A stretch of 48,230 bases of DNA, taken from the NCBI GenBank assembly GCA_937936355.1, contig CALDDM010000027.1:1-48230 (forward strand), written 5' to 3'. Both the position numbers and the translations under genes were made by a program. The notes under the pieces are model-generated. The model searched no databases and was not told the DNA's origin. It saw only the letters and a program-made list of their open reading frames with translations. This DNA comes from Minisyncoccota bacterium (GTDB lineage Bacteria; Patescibacteriota; Minisyncoccia; Moranbacterales; GCA-2747515). Below, piece after piece: positions 16,933 through 24,566 of the stretch. Position 1 is the stretch's first letter, and the number at the start of each line of letters is the position of its first letter.

Positions 16933-17286
16933 ATGAAAGATCTTCAAGAAGTGTTCAACGATTTACAGCTTGCAAAAAAAGAATCTAAGGAAATACGCAA
17001 AGAATACCGCGATGCCCTCTCACATGATGAGGGCTACCAAGAGATTATAGAGAAAGCAGGAGAACTCCGAGAACTAAAGAAAAAGCACGAACTAGCGGTA
17101 CAGCGTGATATGGGAACGCGATGGGAAAAGCTTGAAGATTTGAAGTCTGAGATCAAAGCAATGCAGGAAATGATCAGCGACATTTCTGTAACAAATCTCG
17201 TCGATGGAAAATCTGTAGAAGTTCGCGACGAATACGACTCATTGTACGAACCAATATACACCGTCTCTTTCCGGAAGGCAGACTAA
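16933..17286 (+). CDS. CPR-type coiled-coil protein of unknown function
   Basis: A 117-residue hydrophilic protein. Residues 1-95 are heptad-rich with many Lys and Glu (KDLQEVFNDLQLAKKESKEIRKEYRDAL...), a coiled coil; the C-terminus has VRDEYDSLYEPIYTVSFRK. I have the impression that proteins of this length and pattern recur in CPR genomes without assigned function, but cannot verify it here. It is a single gene with its own promoter, converging on nrdR. Confidence 0.8.
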   Translation: MKDLQEVFNDLQLAKKESKEIRKEYRDALSHDEGYQEIIEKAGELRELKKKHELAVQRDMGTRWEKLEDLKSEIKAMQEMISDISVTNLVDGKSVEVRDEYDSLYEPIYTVSFRKAD

Positions 17287-17392
17287 AGAACTACTACACG
17301 CAGCGCCACTAGCTTAACTCAACCACATATTGAGCAATTTTCCACATGTATGAGCCACCCCTTCCCTACTTGAGTACCAAAATAATACAAAG

Positions 17393-17848
17393 CTAATCAT
17401 CCATCATCTCAGAGATAACTTTGCGGAAGCTGTCAGCGCTGCCAATCGCCTTGTACACACTCGCAAACCGTATAAAGGCAACATCATCAACATCTCGCAG
17501 ATGATTCATAACGATCTTGCCAAGAACCCGACTCTTCACTTCCCTTTTCTCCAACAGCTGCAACTCGTACTCAATAGATGTGAGTAGTTTTTGAATTTTC
17601 TCTTCTGAGACAGGTCTTTTTTGAAGCGCACGACGCAACCCATCCTCTACCTTGCTACGATCGTACTCTTGAAGCGTCCCATCCCGCTTCATGATACGTA
17701 GACGTACGATCTCAACCTCTTCATAGGTTGTGAAGCGTTCACAGCATTCAGGGCATTCCCTTCTACGACGCACAGCCTTACCAGACTTTACGCTCCGTGA
17801 GTCAACAACATGTGTACGCGTCTTGTTTTTGCAAAATGGACACAACAT
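17393..17848 (-). CDS. nrdR: Transcriptional repressor NrdR
   Basis: A 151-residue NrdR, the ATP/dATP-sensing repressor of ribonucleotide reductase genes. It has the N-terminal zinc ribbon with C3, C6, C32 and C35 (CPFC and CPEC), the linker VVDSRSVKSGKAVRRRREC, and the ATP-cone (residues about 47-137, starting RIMKRDGTLQEYDRSKV). Length is the family norm (about 150). No nrd gene and no recognised NrdR box is in this window. It follows the DUF1294 gene by 40 nt and may share its transcript. Confidence 0.95.
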   Translation of the reverse strand: MLCPFCKNKTRTHVVDSRSVKSGKAVRRRRECPECCERFTTYEEVEIVRLRIMKRDGTLQEYDRSKVEDGLRRALQKRPVSEEKIQKLLTSIEYELQLLEKREVKSRVLGKIVMNHLRDVDDVAFIRFASVYKAIGSADSFRKVISEMMDD

Positions 17849-17888
17849 AGAGGATATTTATGACTATACAAGAGCATTATACACCATA

Positions 17889-18269
17889 TCAGGTACTCCA
17901 AGGCCACATATCAAGACGATACCCAAAAAATACAAACCACACAACCAAAGCCTGTAGTACAACAATGAGATAATACACAATCAAAAAACTTGTCTTACGG
18001 ACTTTATGACGAAATACGAACTGTCCAACCAAAGCACCCAATGATCCACCGACTAGTGCAAGGACGTGTAGCGTCCTCTCGGGAATGCGAATAAATTTAC
18101 CATTTGTAAGTGCACTACATTTATCGAGTGCATACAAAACAAGGGTTACAACATTAACAGCAATAAAATAACAGATCACCAAAGAGTAATCAAAAGCAAA
18201 GAAAAGGTATGCTGTCAGCAAAACAACGCCAACCAACCCAATGACAAGAAAAAGTTTTTGGACGCGCAT
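17889..18269 (-). CDS. DUF1294 membrane protein
   Basis: About 126 residues with four hydrophobic segments. It matches the DUF1294 pattern: YALDKCSA, RIPERTLHVLALVGGSLGALVGQ, then FRHKVRKTSF. The function of this family is not known; it is often found alone or fused to a cold-shock domain, which is absent here. I start at the ATG at 18269; an upstream TTG gives three more codons. It is the third gene of a unit with the two small membrane-anchored proteins upstream, spaced by 25 nt. Confidence 0.85.
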   Translation of the reverse strand: MRVQKLFLVIGLVGVVLLTAYLFFAFDYSLVICYFIAVNVVTLVLYALDKCSALTNGKFIRIPERTLHVLALVGGSLGALVGQFVFRHKVRKTSFLIVYYLIVVLQALVVWFVFFGYRLDMWPWST

Positions 18270-18294
18270 AAATAACAACTAACTTATGACTGTT

Positions 18295-18570
18295 CTAAAG
18301 AGCATCATACGTCTTGAGCTCAGCAAGCGCATCTTTGTTCTCAGTATCAAAAAGTATATCATACTGAAATGACTGCACTGGCATATTCTGTTGTGCCAGA
18401 GACTTGAGATCTGCAGGATCACGCAGCGAGAGAGGGCGCTCAGCATGGGTATGACGCGTAAGAACAAGACCAGAAGTAATCAAAACAAGAAAGGCTGGCA
18501 CAAGTAAAACGACCAAAATTTCCGTTATCGTGAGCGTTCGCAGAAGAATTCGTTTGTGTTTCTGTGTCAT
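18295..18570 (-). CDS. Small single-pass membrane protein
   Basis: A 91-residue protein with a basic N-terminus (MTQKHKRILLRT) and one long hydrophobic helix (about 15-38), then a polar outside part. No family recognised. The start at 18570 is chosen because the open frame upstream runs inside the preceding gene, whose stop lies 16 nt before this ATG. It probably belongs to the same unit as the next gene upstream and may work with it. Confidence 0.68.
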   Translation of the reverse strand: MTQKHKRILLRTLTITEILVVLLVPAFLVLITSGLVLTRHTHAERPLSLRDPADLKSLAQQNMPVQSFQYDILFDTENKDALAELKTYDAL

Positions 18571-18586
18571 ATAGCATGGAATTAGA

Positions 18587-19045
18587 TCAGTGAAGGTAAA
18601 GAGCCTCGAGATAGGCGTTATAAAGGCGATCTTGCGCGCGGTAGATCTCTCGCACCTGATCTTTATCAACAAGATCAGAGCGAGTCACCGACGAAGCCTG
18701 CAAGGAAGCTATACGTACGTCATAGGCACGAAGCAGTGCATCAGAAGCACGATCAAAAACACGCATAGCAGTCGTAATATTCTGAACCTCGCGAGCACTA
18801 TAGCGACGAGACCATGCGCGGAGCTGCAGATCATCCCGCAAAATAGTAGCTACAGCATACTTTTTACCCTTACTTGTCTGTGCATATGCGATATGTTGTT
18901 GAACTGTAGTCTCAAAAGAAACATCTGCGTTACGCAAAGAATTATCACTTACAGCGGAAACAAAGTTATACGAAATAAAAAATCCCATGCAGATCACAGC
19001 GATCGATGAGATTTGTCCTACCCAAGTTGTAGATAGTCGAGTCAT
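18587..19045 (-). CDS. Membrane-anchored helical protein
   Basis: A 152-residue protein with an N-terminal signal or anchor segment (about 8-30) and a mostly alpha-helical outside region with many Arg, Asp and Gln. No family recognised. AGGGGA lies 5-6 nt before the ATG at 19045, and a good promoter lies upstream, so this is the first gene of a unit that continues into the 91-residue membrane protein and the DUF1294 protein. Confidence 0.72.
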   Translation of the reverse strand: MTRLSTTWVGQISSIAVICMGFFISYNFVSAVSDNSLRNADVSFETTVQQHIAYAQTSKGKKYAVATILRDDLQLRAWSRRYSAREVQNITTAMRVFDRASDALLRAYDVRIASLQASSVTRSDLVDKDQVREIYRAQDRLYNAYLEALYLH

Positions 19046-19078
19046 ACAATTCCCCTAAAGAATACTTACCATAGCTTA

Positions 19079-19107
19079 AGTATAAAAAACTTTGAGAATC
19101 CTGTAAA
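19079..19107 (-). promoter_or_regulatory. Sigma-70-like promoter for the 19045 unit
   Basis: On the minus strand TTTACA (19102-19107), 17-nt spacer, TATACT (19079-19084). Confidence 0.75.
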
Positions 19108-19127
19108 TCATGTGATATGTATAACCG

Positions 19128-20846
19128 CTATTTTTTCTGTAAAAGTGCCAATCTAATATCATCATATGAATACGCCTCGTCAAGTTCTCGAAAAACCACA
19201 CCAAGCTTTGGCTCACCACTCTCCGACAATTCGGCCTCATGTGATCGCTCCATTACTTTTGCATACCCCAGAAGTACAGCTGTGATGACATCTTTATCCG
19301 GCAAAACATGCGACAAGTCATCGTCTGGATACTTACGTGCGACACGCTCAATATGGGAAATAATTGTACTACGAACAAAATCCCGCTCAGAAACAATCTC
19401 ATCGATTGAAAGACCTTTATTCAGCAGTGAGCGTGTTACATCAAGTGTTGCATCCTTCTTCTTGAGTCGGGAGGTTTTTGGTTCCTGTGATACATCCCTA
19501 GCAAAGAGAGACCCGCCATTCTCGCAGATAAAGTTCTCGCGATTTTCAGCTATTTGATCCTGTGAAAGATCACGGTGACCAGATGCGGTGTCTTGAGATG
19601 CTCCCTTGATCTCCATATCAAATACGTGTACAGCAGGATCAACCTCAAGTGATTTATCGTTAGCACCCAACAAGCATAAGCCATCCAAGCTCTTAACACG
19701 AGAAAGAGCAACATATCCTTGCCCCACCTCAAAAGATTTTGAGAGATCAATTTCAGCAGCATCCAGCGTCATTCCCTGTGACTTGTGGACTGTAAGCGCC
19801 CACGCCAAACGCAATGGAATCTGCTTAATGCCAGCAATCACGCGAGCGTCATCCCCTTCTTTAACCCACTCCTCTGGCTCAGCGATCACCACGCCACCAT
19901 CATTTAGTTCTACAACTGGATACCCTCCTGTATTTGTAAATCCAGTAACCACACCCAGAGAGCCATTGATATAGCCTTTTTCGGGATTGTTACGTATAAA
20001 AACTACTTTTGCCCCCTCCTTAACAATGAGCACAGGCATGATAAGTGTCGACCCAAAAATACCATCAACAAGTTTTTGATTCCCATCACATCCAGCACGA
20101 AAACCGCGGGCCTGTCCTGGCACCTTCTTTAACTGTTCATTATTAATCCTTTCAACATCAGCATTATGCGTGTAGAGCTTTGTGTGAATTTTGTCTCGTA
20201 GATCTCTGCGATAACACGTCTGGAGCAATTCACGAGATTCTTCAGACACATCACCAGATCGTATTTCATCCAATACACCCATAAGGGCATCGCCCTCATG
20301 TCGATAACTCTTTGTGAGATAGCATGGCACAAAACCTAACGCGTCCCACAGATCAGTTTCCCATACATATGTTTCAGAATCAGATTTAGAGTTAGATGAT
20401 TGGGATGTGCGAACAGGTGGTAACTGAAAAAAATCGCCACTTACAACAACCTGTATACCACCAAAGGGTTGGACGCTCAATCGCGCCGCACGCAAAACAG
20501 CATCAACCGCACGAAAGGTTTGTGGCAAAACCATAGAAATCTCATCAATGATGAGAGTCGTTATCTTATTCATGCGTGCAGCAACATGTCGCTTTTCTAA
20601 TATCTTTTTGATATCTTCTTGTCGCAGCTCATTGGTAATACCTAGGCCTGCAAAAGCGTGGAGTGTCATGCCACCAATATGACTTGCAGCAATACCAGTC
20701 GAGGCCGTAACCGCAACATTCAAGCCATGACTCGCCAAGAAAACACGAAAATCATTAATGACATATGTCTTCCCTGTTCCAGGTGGTCCCGTCAAAAAAA
20801 CATTCTGACCCGACTCCAAAATTTCCTGAGCAACTTTCTGATCCAT
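19128..20846 (-). CDS. Pif1/RecD2-like DNA helicase with C-terminal HTH
   Basis: An SF1 helicase of about 572 residues, probably 5'-3' on DNA. Motifs: Walker A GPPGTGKT (20-27), Walker B LIIDEIS (about 97-103), GGIQVVVSGDFFQLPPV (Pif1-type motif III), and the C-terminal UvrD_C_2-type block WALTVHKSQGMTLD and VALSRVKSLDGL. After residue about 455 comes a separate C-terminal domain with TRSLLNKGLSIDEIV and RSTIISHIERVARK, like the HTH_40 winged-helix domain of RecQ/YpbB proteins. The ATG at 20846 matches the family N-terminus; a longer frame to 20894 exists. It lies 58 nt after rarA. Confidence 0.88.
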   Translation of the reverse strand: MDQKVAQEILESGQNVFLTGPPGTGKTYVINDFRVFLASHGLNVAVTASTGIAASHIGGMTLHAFAGLGITNELRQEDIKKILEKRHVAARMNKITTLIIDEISMVLPQTFRAVDAVLRAARLSVQPFGGIQVVVSGDFFQLPPVRTSQSSNSKSDSETYVWETDLWDALGFVPCYLTKSYRHEGDALMGVLDEIRSGDVSEESRELLQTCYRRDLRDKIHTKLYTHNADVERINNEQLKKVPGQARGFRAGCDGNQKLVDGIFGSTLIMPVLIVKEGAKVVFIRNNPEKGYINGSLGVVTGFTNTGGYPVVELNDGGVVIAEPEEWVKEGDDARVIAGIKQIPLRLAWALTVHKSQGMTLDAAEIDLSKSFEVGQGYVALSRVKSLDGLCLLGANDKSLEVDPAVHVFDMEIKGASQDTASGHRDLSQDQIAENRENFICENGGSLFARDVSQEPKTSRLKKKDATLDVTRSLLNKGLSIDEIVSERDFVRSTIISHIERVARKYPDDDLSHVLPDKDVITAVLLGYAKVMERSHEAELSESGEPKLGVVFRELDEAYSYDDIRLALLQKK

Positions 20847-20904
20847 GATATCCAATATAAATTTATTTCCTCCAAGGAAAAGGTGTCTAATCACAGTAGT
20901 GGCA

Positions 20905-22134
20905 TCACTCCCCCAGATATGATGTGCCTAGCAACTCATCTGGCAAGAAGATCTGCTCCATATTTTCCTCATCACTCTCTGTTGGTGTATATTTGTAGCC
21001 CTTACCATACCCCACTTCCTTCATAAGCTTTGTGGGGGCATTACGAAGGTGTAGCGGCACAGGGAGATTGCCATGCTTGCGCACGTCATCCATTACAGCG
21101 TTATATGCCCCATAAACAGCAATCGATTTTTTACTTTTGGCCATATAGACAGCTGCCTGTGCAAGATTGACGCCACACTCTGGCATACCAATAAAACGAC
21201 ATACATCATATGCAGCAGTCGCTTGTGGCAAAGCAAAGCTATTGGCAAGGCCAATATCCTCACTCGCAAACCGCACGATACGCCGCGCAATGTACAGCGG
21301 GTCCTCACCACCGTCAAGCATACGACCAAGCCAGTAGAGCGAGGCATCGGCATCCCCACCCCGCATTGACTTGTGGAAGGCGCTAATAATGTTGTAATGT
21401 TCATCACCAGCACGATCGTAGAAAAGGTTAGATTTCTGTAGAGCTGTCTCTATAATCTCCTGTGTTATCGCATTCTTTCTTTTCTTACCCTCATTTAACA
21501 AACTACTTGCAATCTCAAGTGCATTGAGCACGCCACGCGCGTCACCATTAACCATCTTGGTAAGGTATGACAGCGCATCATCATCGATTTTTATATCCTG
21601 ATCGCCCAATCCATTCTCACTATCATCTAAAGCGCTATACGCAATTTTTTCAAGGTCCTCCGGTAACAGCGCCTCCAACACAAATGTTCGAGATCGTGAT
21701 AATAGAGCGTTATTGACCTCAAAACTTGGATTCTCTGTTGTCGCACCAATGAACGTAATCGTGCCGTCTTCCACGCTCGGTAAGAAAGCATCTTGCTGCG
21801 CCTTGTTAAAGCGATGCACCTCATCAATGAAAAGGATCGTCCGTGTACCCAAACGCGCATAACTCTGCGCACTCTCTATTGCAGTGCGTATATCTGCAAC
21901 GCCAGCACCTATTGCGCTCAACTGGACGAAGTGCGCGGACGTCTCCTTGGCAATGATGCGCGCAAGCGTCGTCTTACCTGTCCCCGGAGGACCCCATAAG
22001 ATCATCGAGGGAATTTTATCCGATGCAATGAGTTCTGTCAGGATCTGACCCTCCCCCACCAGGTGCCCCTGACCAACGTACTGAGCAAGACTCCGTGGCC
22101 GCATCCGCTCTGCTAATGGCTGTGTGATATTCAT
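20905..22134 (-). CDS. rarA: Replication-associated recombination protein RarA (MgsA)
   Basis: A 409-residue AAA+ ATPase related to the clamp-loader family, acting at stalled replication forks. It has the N-terminal [17 protein letters not shown], Walker A GPPGTGKT (48-55), Walker [19 protein letters not shown], sensor 1 [13 protein letters not shown], arginine finger region and the C-terminal MgsA domain ([38 protein letters not shown]). Length is normal for the family. The open frame extends 28 codons upstream, but the family start is the ATG at 22134. It is followed by the helicase gene, and both may form a fork-rescue unit. Confidence 0.95.
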   Translation of the reverse strand: MNITQPLAERMRPRSLAQYVGQGHLVGEGQILTELIASDKIPSMILWGPPGTGKTTLARIIAKETSAHFVQLSAIGAGVADIRTAIESAQSYARLGTRTILFIDEVHRFNKAQQDAFLPSVEDGTITFIGATTENPSFEVNNALLSRSRTFVLEALLPEDLEKIAYSALDDSENGLGDQDIKIDDDALSYLTKMVNGDARGVLNALEIASSLLNEGKKRKNAITQEIIETALQKSNLFYDRAGDEHYNIISAFHKSMRGGDADASLYWLGRMLDGGEDPLYIARRIVRFASEDIGLANSFALPQATAAYDVCRFIGMPECGVNLAQAAVYMAKSKKSIAVYGAYNAVMDDVRKHGNLPVPLHLRNAPTKLMKEVGYGKGYKYTPTESDEENMEQIFLPDELLGTSYLGE

Positions 22135-22165
22135 AAACCCATTATGCCACACTCCGCCAAACAAA

Positions 22166-22194
22166 GAAAAAAGGCCGCTATCTATGTAGCGACC
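22166..22194 (-). terminator. Intrinsic terminator after the 22212-22559 gene
   Basis: On the minus strand GGTCGCTA/TAGCGGCC (22187-22194 with 22173-22180, one G-U pair), 6-nt loop, then TTTTTTCTTTG. Confidence 0.85.
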
Positions 22195-22211
22195 TCTCTG
22201 GGCAAACTCAA

Positions 22212-22559
22212 CTACCAACCCCCTGTATACGCCTTATACAGTCCATCAGAACGAAGTTTGTATGCACGAAAACGAACACGTGAAGTCTTTTTAGGAGCCT
22301 TGACCTTTGATGTTGCTGCCTCAGCAAGCTCCTTGCGCTTCGTAAGGACATCCAACCACTCACGCCGAATATTTGCTTCAAGTAAAACAATATGCTGATC
22401 GTATGCCGGACGCTTGCCGACTTTACATATTCGCCCGTCGCTACTGATCTCAAGGTAAGAATATACAGTATTTATACCGTCCTTGTAGGCAATGGATACA
22501 TAAGGAATCTTATTCATATAACCCGTCTGAACGCGCGGCAAAACATCTTTGCTTGACAT
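22212..22559 (-). CDS. Small basic hypothetical protein
   Basis: A 115-residue basic protein I do not recognise. The first half looks like a small beta domain (YVSIAYKDGINTVYSYLEIS), the second half is Lys/Arg-rich and helical, ending in RAYKLRSDGLYKAYTGGW. The start at 22559 is set by GGAGAG 5 nt upstream, and the longer frame reaches into the promoter. It has its own promoter and terminator, so it is expressed alone. The composition allows nucleic-acid binding, but nothing proves it. Confidence 0.75.
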   Translation of the reverse strand: MSSKDVLPRVQTGYMNKIPYVSIAYKDGINTVYSYLEISSDGRICKVGKRPAYDQHIVLLEANIRREWLDVLTKRKELAEAATSKVKAPKKTSRVRFRAYKLRSDGLYKAYTGGW

Positions 22560-22587
22560 GAACACTCTCCAAAAAAAGAATGTGTAC

Positions 22588-22616
22588 ATTATAGCACATA
22601 TTCACCCGCATGTCTA
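22588..22616 (-). promoter_or_regulatory. Sigma-70-like promoter for the 22212-22559 gene
   Basis: On the minus strand TAGACA (22611-22616), 17-nt spacer, perfect TATAAT (22588-22593). It is divergent from the promoter at 22633-22661, 16 nt away. Confidence 0.8.
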
Positions 22617-22632
22617 TATCATTCAATTGGCA

Positions 22633-22661
22633 TTGACGAACGTTAACCATCGTGATATAAA
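22633..22661 (+). promoter_or_regulatory. Promoter of the transglycosylase-like gene
   Basis: TTGACG (22633-22638), 17-nt spacer, TATAAA (22656-22661). Because transcription should start near 22668, the possible GTG start at 22662 is excluded and the ATG at 22692 is favoured. Confidence 0.7.
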
Positions 22662-22691
22662 GTGATCTCCCTGTTCTTTGGTACAATCCCT

Positions 22692-23282
22692 ATGATGCAA
22701 TACCTTTCATACCTTGTTGTAAGTTTCACTCTTCTCTTTCAAGTAAGCACCGCATACGCAGAGGAGGTTCTGTGTCCAGAAATCGATAAAAGAATCATAG
22801 AGCATACCGTATCTATAATGACGTGGCAAGAAGTACACCTCAGAGGATTATCTGAAGCAGATGCACGTGTAATTGCCCGGAGGGCATTCGAGTTGAGCGA
22901 AAATAGTATCTCCCCTACCCGATGCAACGTTCTGTGGCACATAGTCGATACCTTTCCAGATGTAAAAGATATGAACATCATGCTCTGGATCACTGCGGGA
23001 GAAAGTTACTTCAACCCGCGAAAAGAGAATCTCACCGGTGAACACAGTTGCGGACCAACACAGATCAACCTCAGATCCAATTGGGAGTACGTTCACCGAG
23101 CAATAGGAGAAGCATCACAGGAGCCAGACAAAGAAGCTCTTTGCGAACTTCTCAAAAGCAATCTCGATGTCACGATGAAGGTAACAAGAGATCTCTACGA
23201 TCGCTACGGCCCTCGTCCATGGAAAGGAACATTTCGCCTCATAGACGAAAAATTCCCTCATGAGCTTACACTCTCTCAGTAG
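22692..23282 (+). CDS. Secreted lytic-transglycosylase-like protein
   Basis: A 196-residue protein with an N-terminal signal peptide (about 1-23, cleavage likely after VSTAYA). The mature part has WITAGESYFNPRKENLTGEHSCGPTQIN (residues about 99-125), which corresponds to the SLT/goose-lysozyme fold signature: catalytic Glu104 in GES, and GP-TQIN in place of the usual G-GLMQI. It would cleave peptidoglycan glycan strands outside the membrane. The match is partial, and the rest of the fold is not obvious, so activity is a prediction. Start choice follows the promoter. A terminator at 23304-23341 ends the gene. Confidence 0.72.
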   Translation: MMQYLSYLVVSFTLLFQVSTAYAEEVLCPEIDKRIIEHTVSIMTWQEVHLRGLSEADARVIARRAFELSENSISPTRCNVLWHIVDTFPDVKDMNIMLWITAGESYFNPRKENLTGEHSCGPTQINLRSNWEYVHRAIGEASQEPDKEALCELLKSNLDVTMKVTRDLYDRYGPRPWKGTFRLIDEKFPHELTLSQ

Positions 23283-23303
23283 AGAAAAGCTGAGCAACAA
23301 TCA

Positions 23304-23341
23304 ACACCTCGTATCACCACTGTGATGCGAGGTGTTTCATT
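23304..23341 (+). terminator. Intrinsic terminator after the transglycosylase-like gene
   Basis: ACACCTCG/CGAGGTGT arms (23304-23311 with 23328-23335) with an inner ATCAC/GTGAT pairing, followed by TTTCATTATT on the plus strand. Confidence 0.8.
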
Positions 23342-23442
23342 ATTCACCCAATCACACAGAGGTAAAACAAAAAAAATGCAGCACATCTACCATGTCGCCT
23401 ACCTCATATCAAGAAAGACAAAGTATGTCGCCCTCCACTCAA

Positions 23443-23868
23443 CTAGTCTACTATCTCAGCATCACGGATAATCTTCTCCTTGGACCCTGACGTACCTGAT
23501 GATTTCTGAGTCGTATGCGTGCTACGTGATCCCTGCGCCCCATCACGAGGTCGCATAAATCCTTTATACGTGACCACTTGACCATTACGCGCAAAGCTAT
23601 ACGCAATCGCAGCAATGCAATGAGCAAGCCAGCCGATAATTGGCACAAACGAAAGCACAGCTGCGACAACACCGATCTGCCACGGAACACGATCACCAGA
23701 CTTACTTGCAAGCACCGCGAGAGCAACATGCAAACACAATCCAACGAGAACAGTCATGCCACCAGTAGTCCATGCAAACCATATAGAAACAAAAGGGATC
23801 GACATCACCAGCTCATAAATCCACGCAATCTCCAAGAGCGTCTTAACATGTGAGTTTTTGAAAGTCAT
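23443..23868 (-). CDS. Three-helix membrane protein, paralogue of the next gene
   Basis: A 141-residue protein with three or four hydrophobic segments in the first 95 residues and a polar, Ser/Thr-rich C-terminal tail. The pattern G-LCLHVALAVL, VLSFVPIIGWLAHCIAAIAY closely parallels the membrane half of the protein encoded just upstream (GITLHIVIYNL, VLSVIPIVGTLAHVIVFILY), so the two arose by tandem duplication. This copy lacks the helix-hairpin-helix part. The function is unknown. It is 31 nt from its paralogue and last in the unit that starts at 27192. Confidence 0.78.
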   Translation of the reverse strand: MTFKNSHVKTLLEIAWIYELVMSIPFVSIWFAWTTGGMTVLVGLCLHVALAVLASKSGDRVPWQIGVVAAVLSFVPIIGWLAHCIAAIAYSFARNGQVVTYKGFMRPRDGAQGSRSTHTTQKSSGTSGSKEKIIRDAEIVD

Positions 23869-23899
23869 AACAGTATTCTATAGATAATAAACACAATCT

Positions 23900-24532
23900 C
23901 TATCTCCGTGAGATAAAGGAGTCTGGCTCACGACCTCCATCAAGAACGTCCTGCCAACGCTTCAGATCATGCCACTTGCCATCACGTGCAAGGATTGCTT
24001 GTTCGGGCCATGTCGAAGGATCATGTCCATAAATCGCATGTGCCTCGAGAAATTCTGTTAAATCACGCGGATTGAGATTAGCAAGAGCACCGTACGTATC
24101 AATGCCAGAATCTACCAATAGTTTTGCTGTAACATCCCCTATACCCTCAATCATCGTCAATTCATCGCGCGAAGCTCGGGAGCTATCTGCGCGATTACGT
24201 GCTACAGCAATCTTCTTGGTCAAATGGTTAGGATGGAGGATCGCATCTTTGTTTTTCACAAAAAATATAATGTAAAGAATAAAGACGATGACATGCGCGA
24301 GGGTACCCACAATCGGGATGACAGATAGAACCCCAGCAAAACCTCCAGCAACAGGCGCAACAACACTCAGTCCACGCTCTTTACAGAGATTATAAATCAC
24401 AATGTGCAGCGTAATACCAAAAAGAGCAATCATAAAAAAGGAAAAGAGAACGCCAAAAAAGAGCACCAGAGGAATCGCTGCAAAAAACTCAAAAATCAGA
24501 GCAAAGATAATAAATGGATGCAATATATTCAT
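23900..24532 (-). CDS. Membrane protein with C-terminal helix-hairpin-helix domain
   Basis: A 210-residue protein with three to four membrane segments (first 95 residues) followed by a soluble domain with ELTMIEGIGDVTAKLLVDSG (about 123-142), a helix-hairpin-helix of the L21/DUF4332 type (IEGIG-x-K/A-LL-x-AGI), and an acidic C-terminus (WHDLKRWQDVLDGG). HhH motifs usually bind DNA backbone or proteins, so a membrane-tethered DNA- or protein-binding role is possible. The gene directly follows recJ by 34 nt and is followed by its shorter paralogue. The function is unknown. Confidence 0.78.
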   Translation of the reverse strand: MNILHPFIIFALIFEFFAAIPLVLFFGVLFSFFMIALFGITLHIVIYNLCKERGLSVVAPVAGGFAGVLSVIPIVGTLAHVIVFILYIIFFVKNKDAILHPNHLTKKIAVARNRADSSRASRDELTMIEGIGDVTAKLLVDSGIDTYGALANLNPRDLTEFLEAHAIYGHDPSTWPEQAILARDGKWHDLKRWQDVLDGGREPDSFISRR

Positions 24533-24566
24533 AAAAACAGTATATCACAGCAATGACCAAAAAGAC

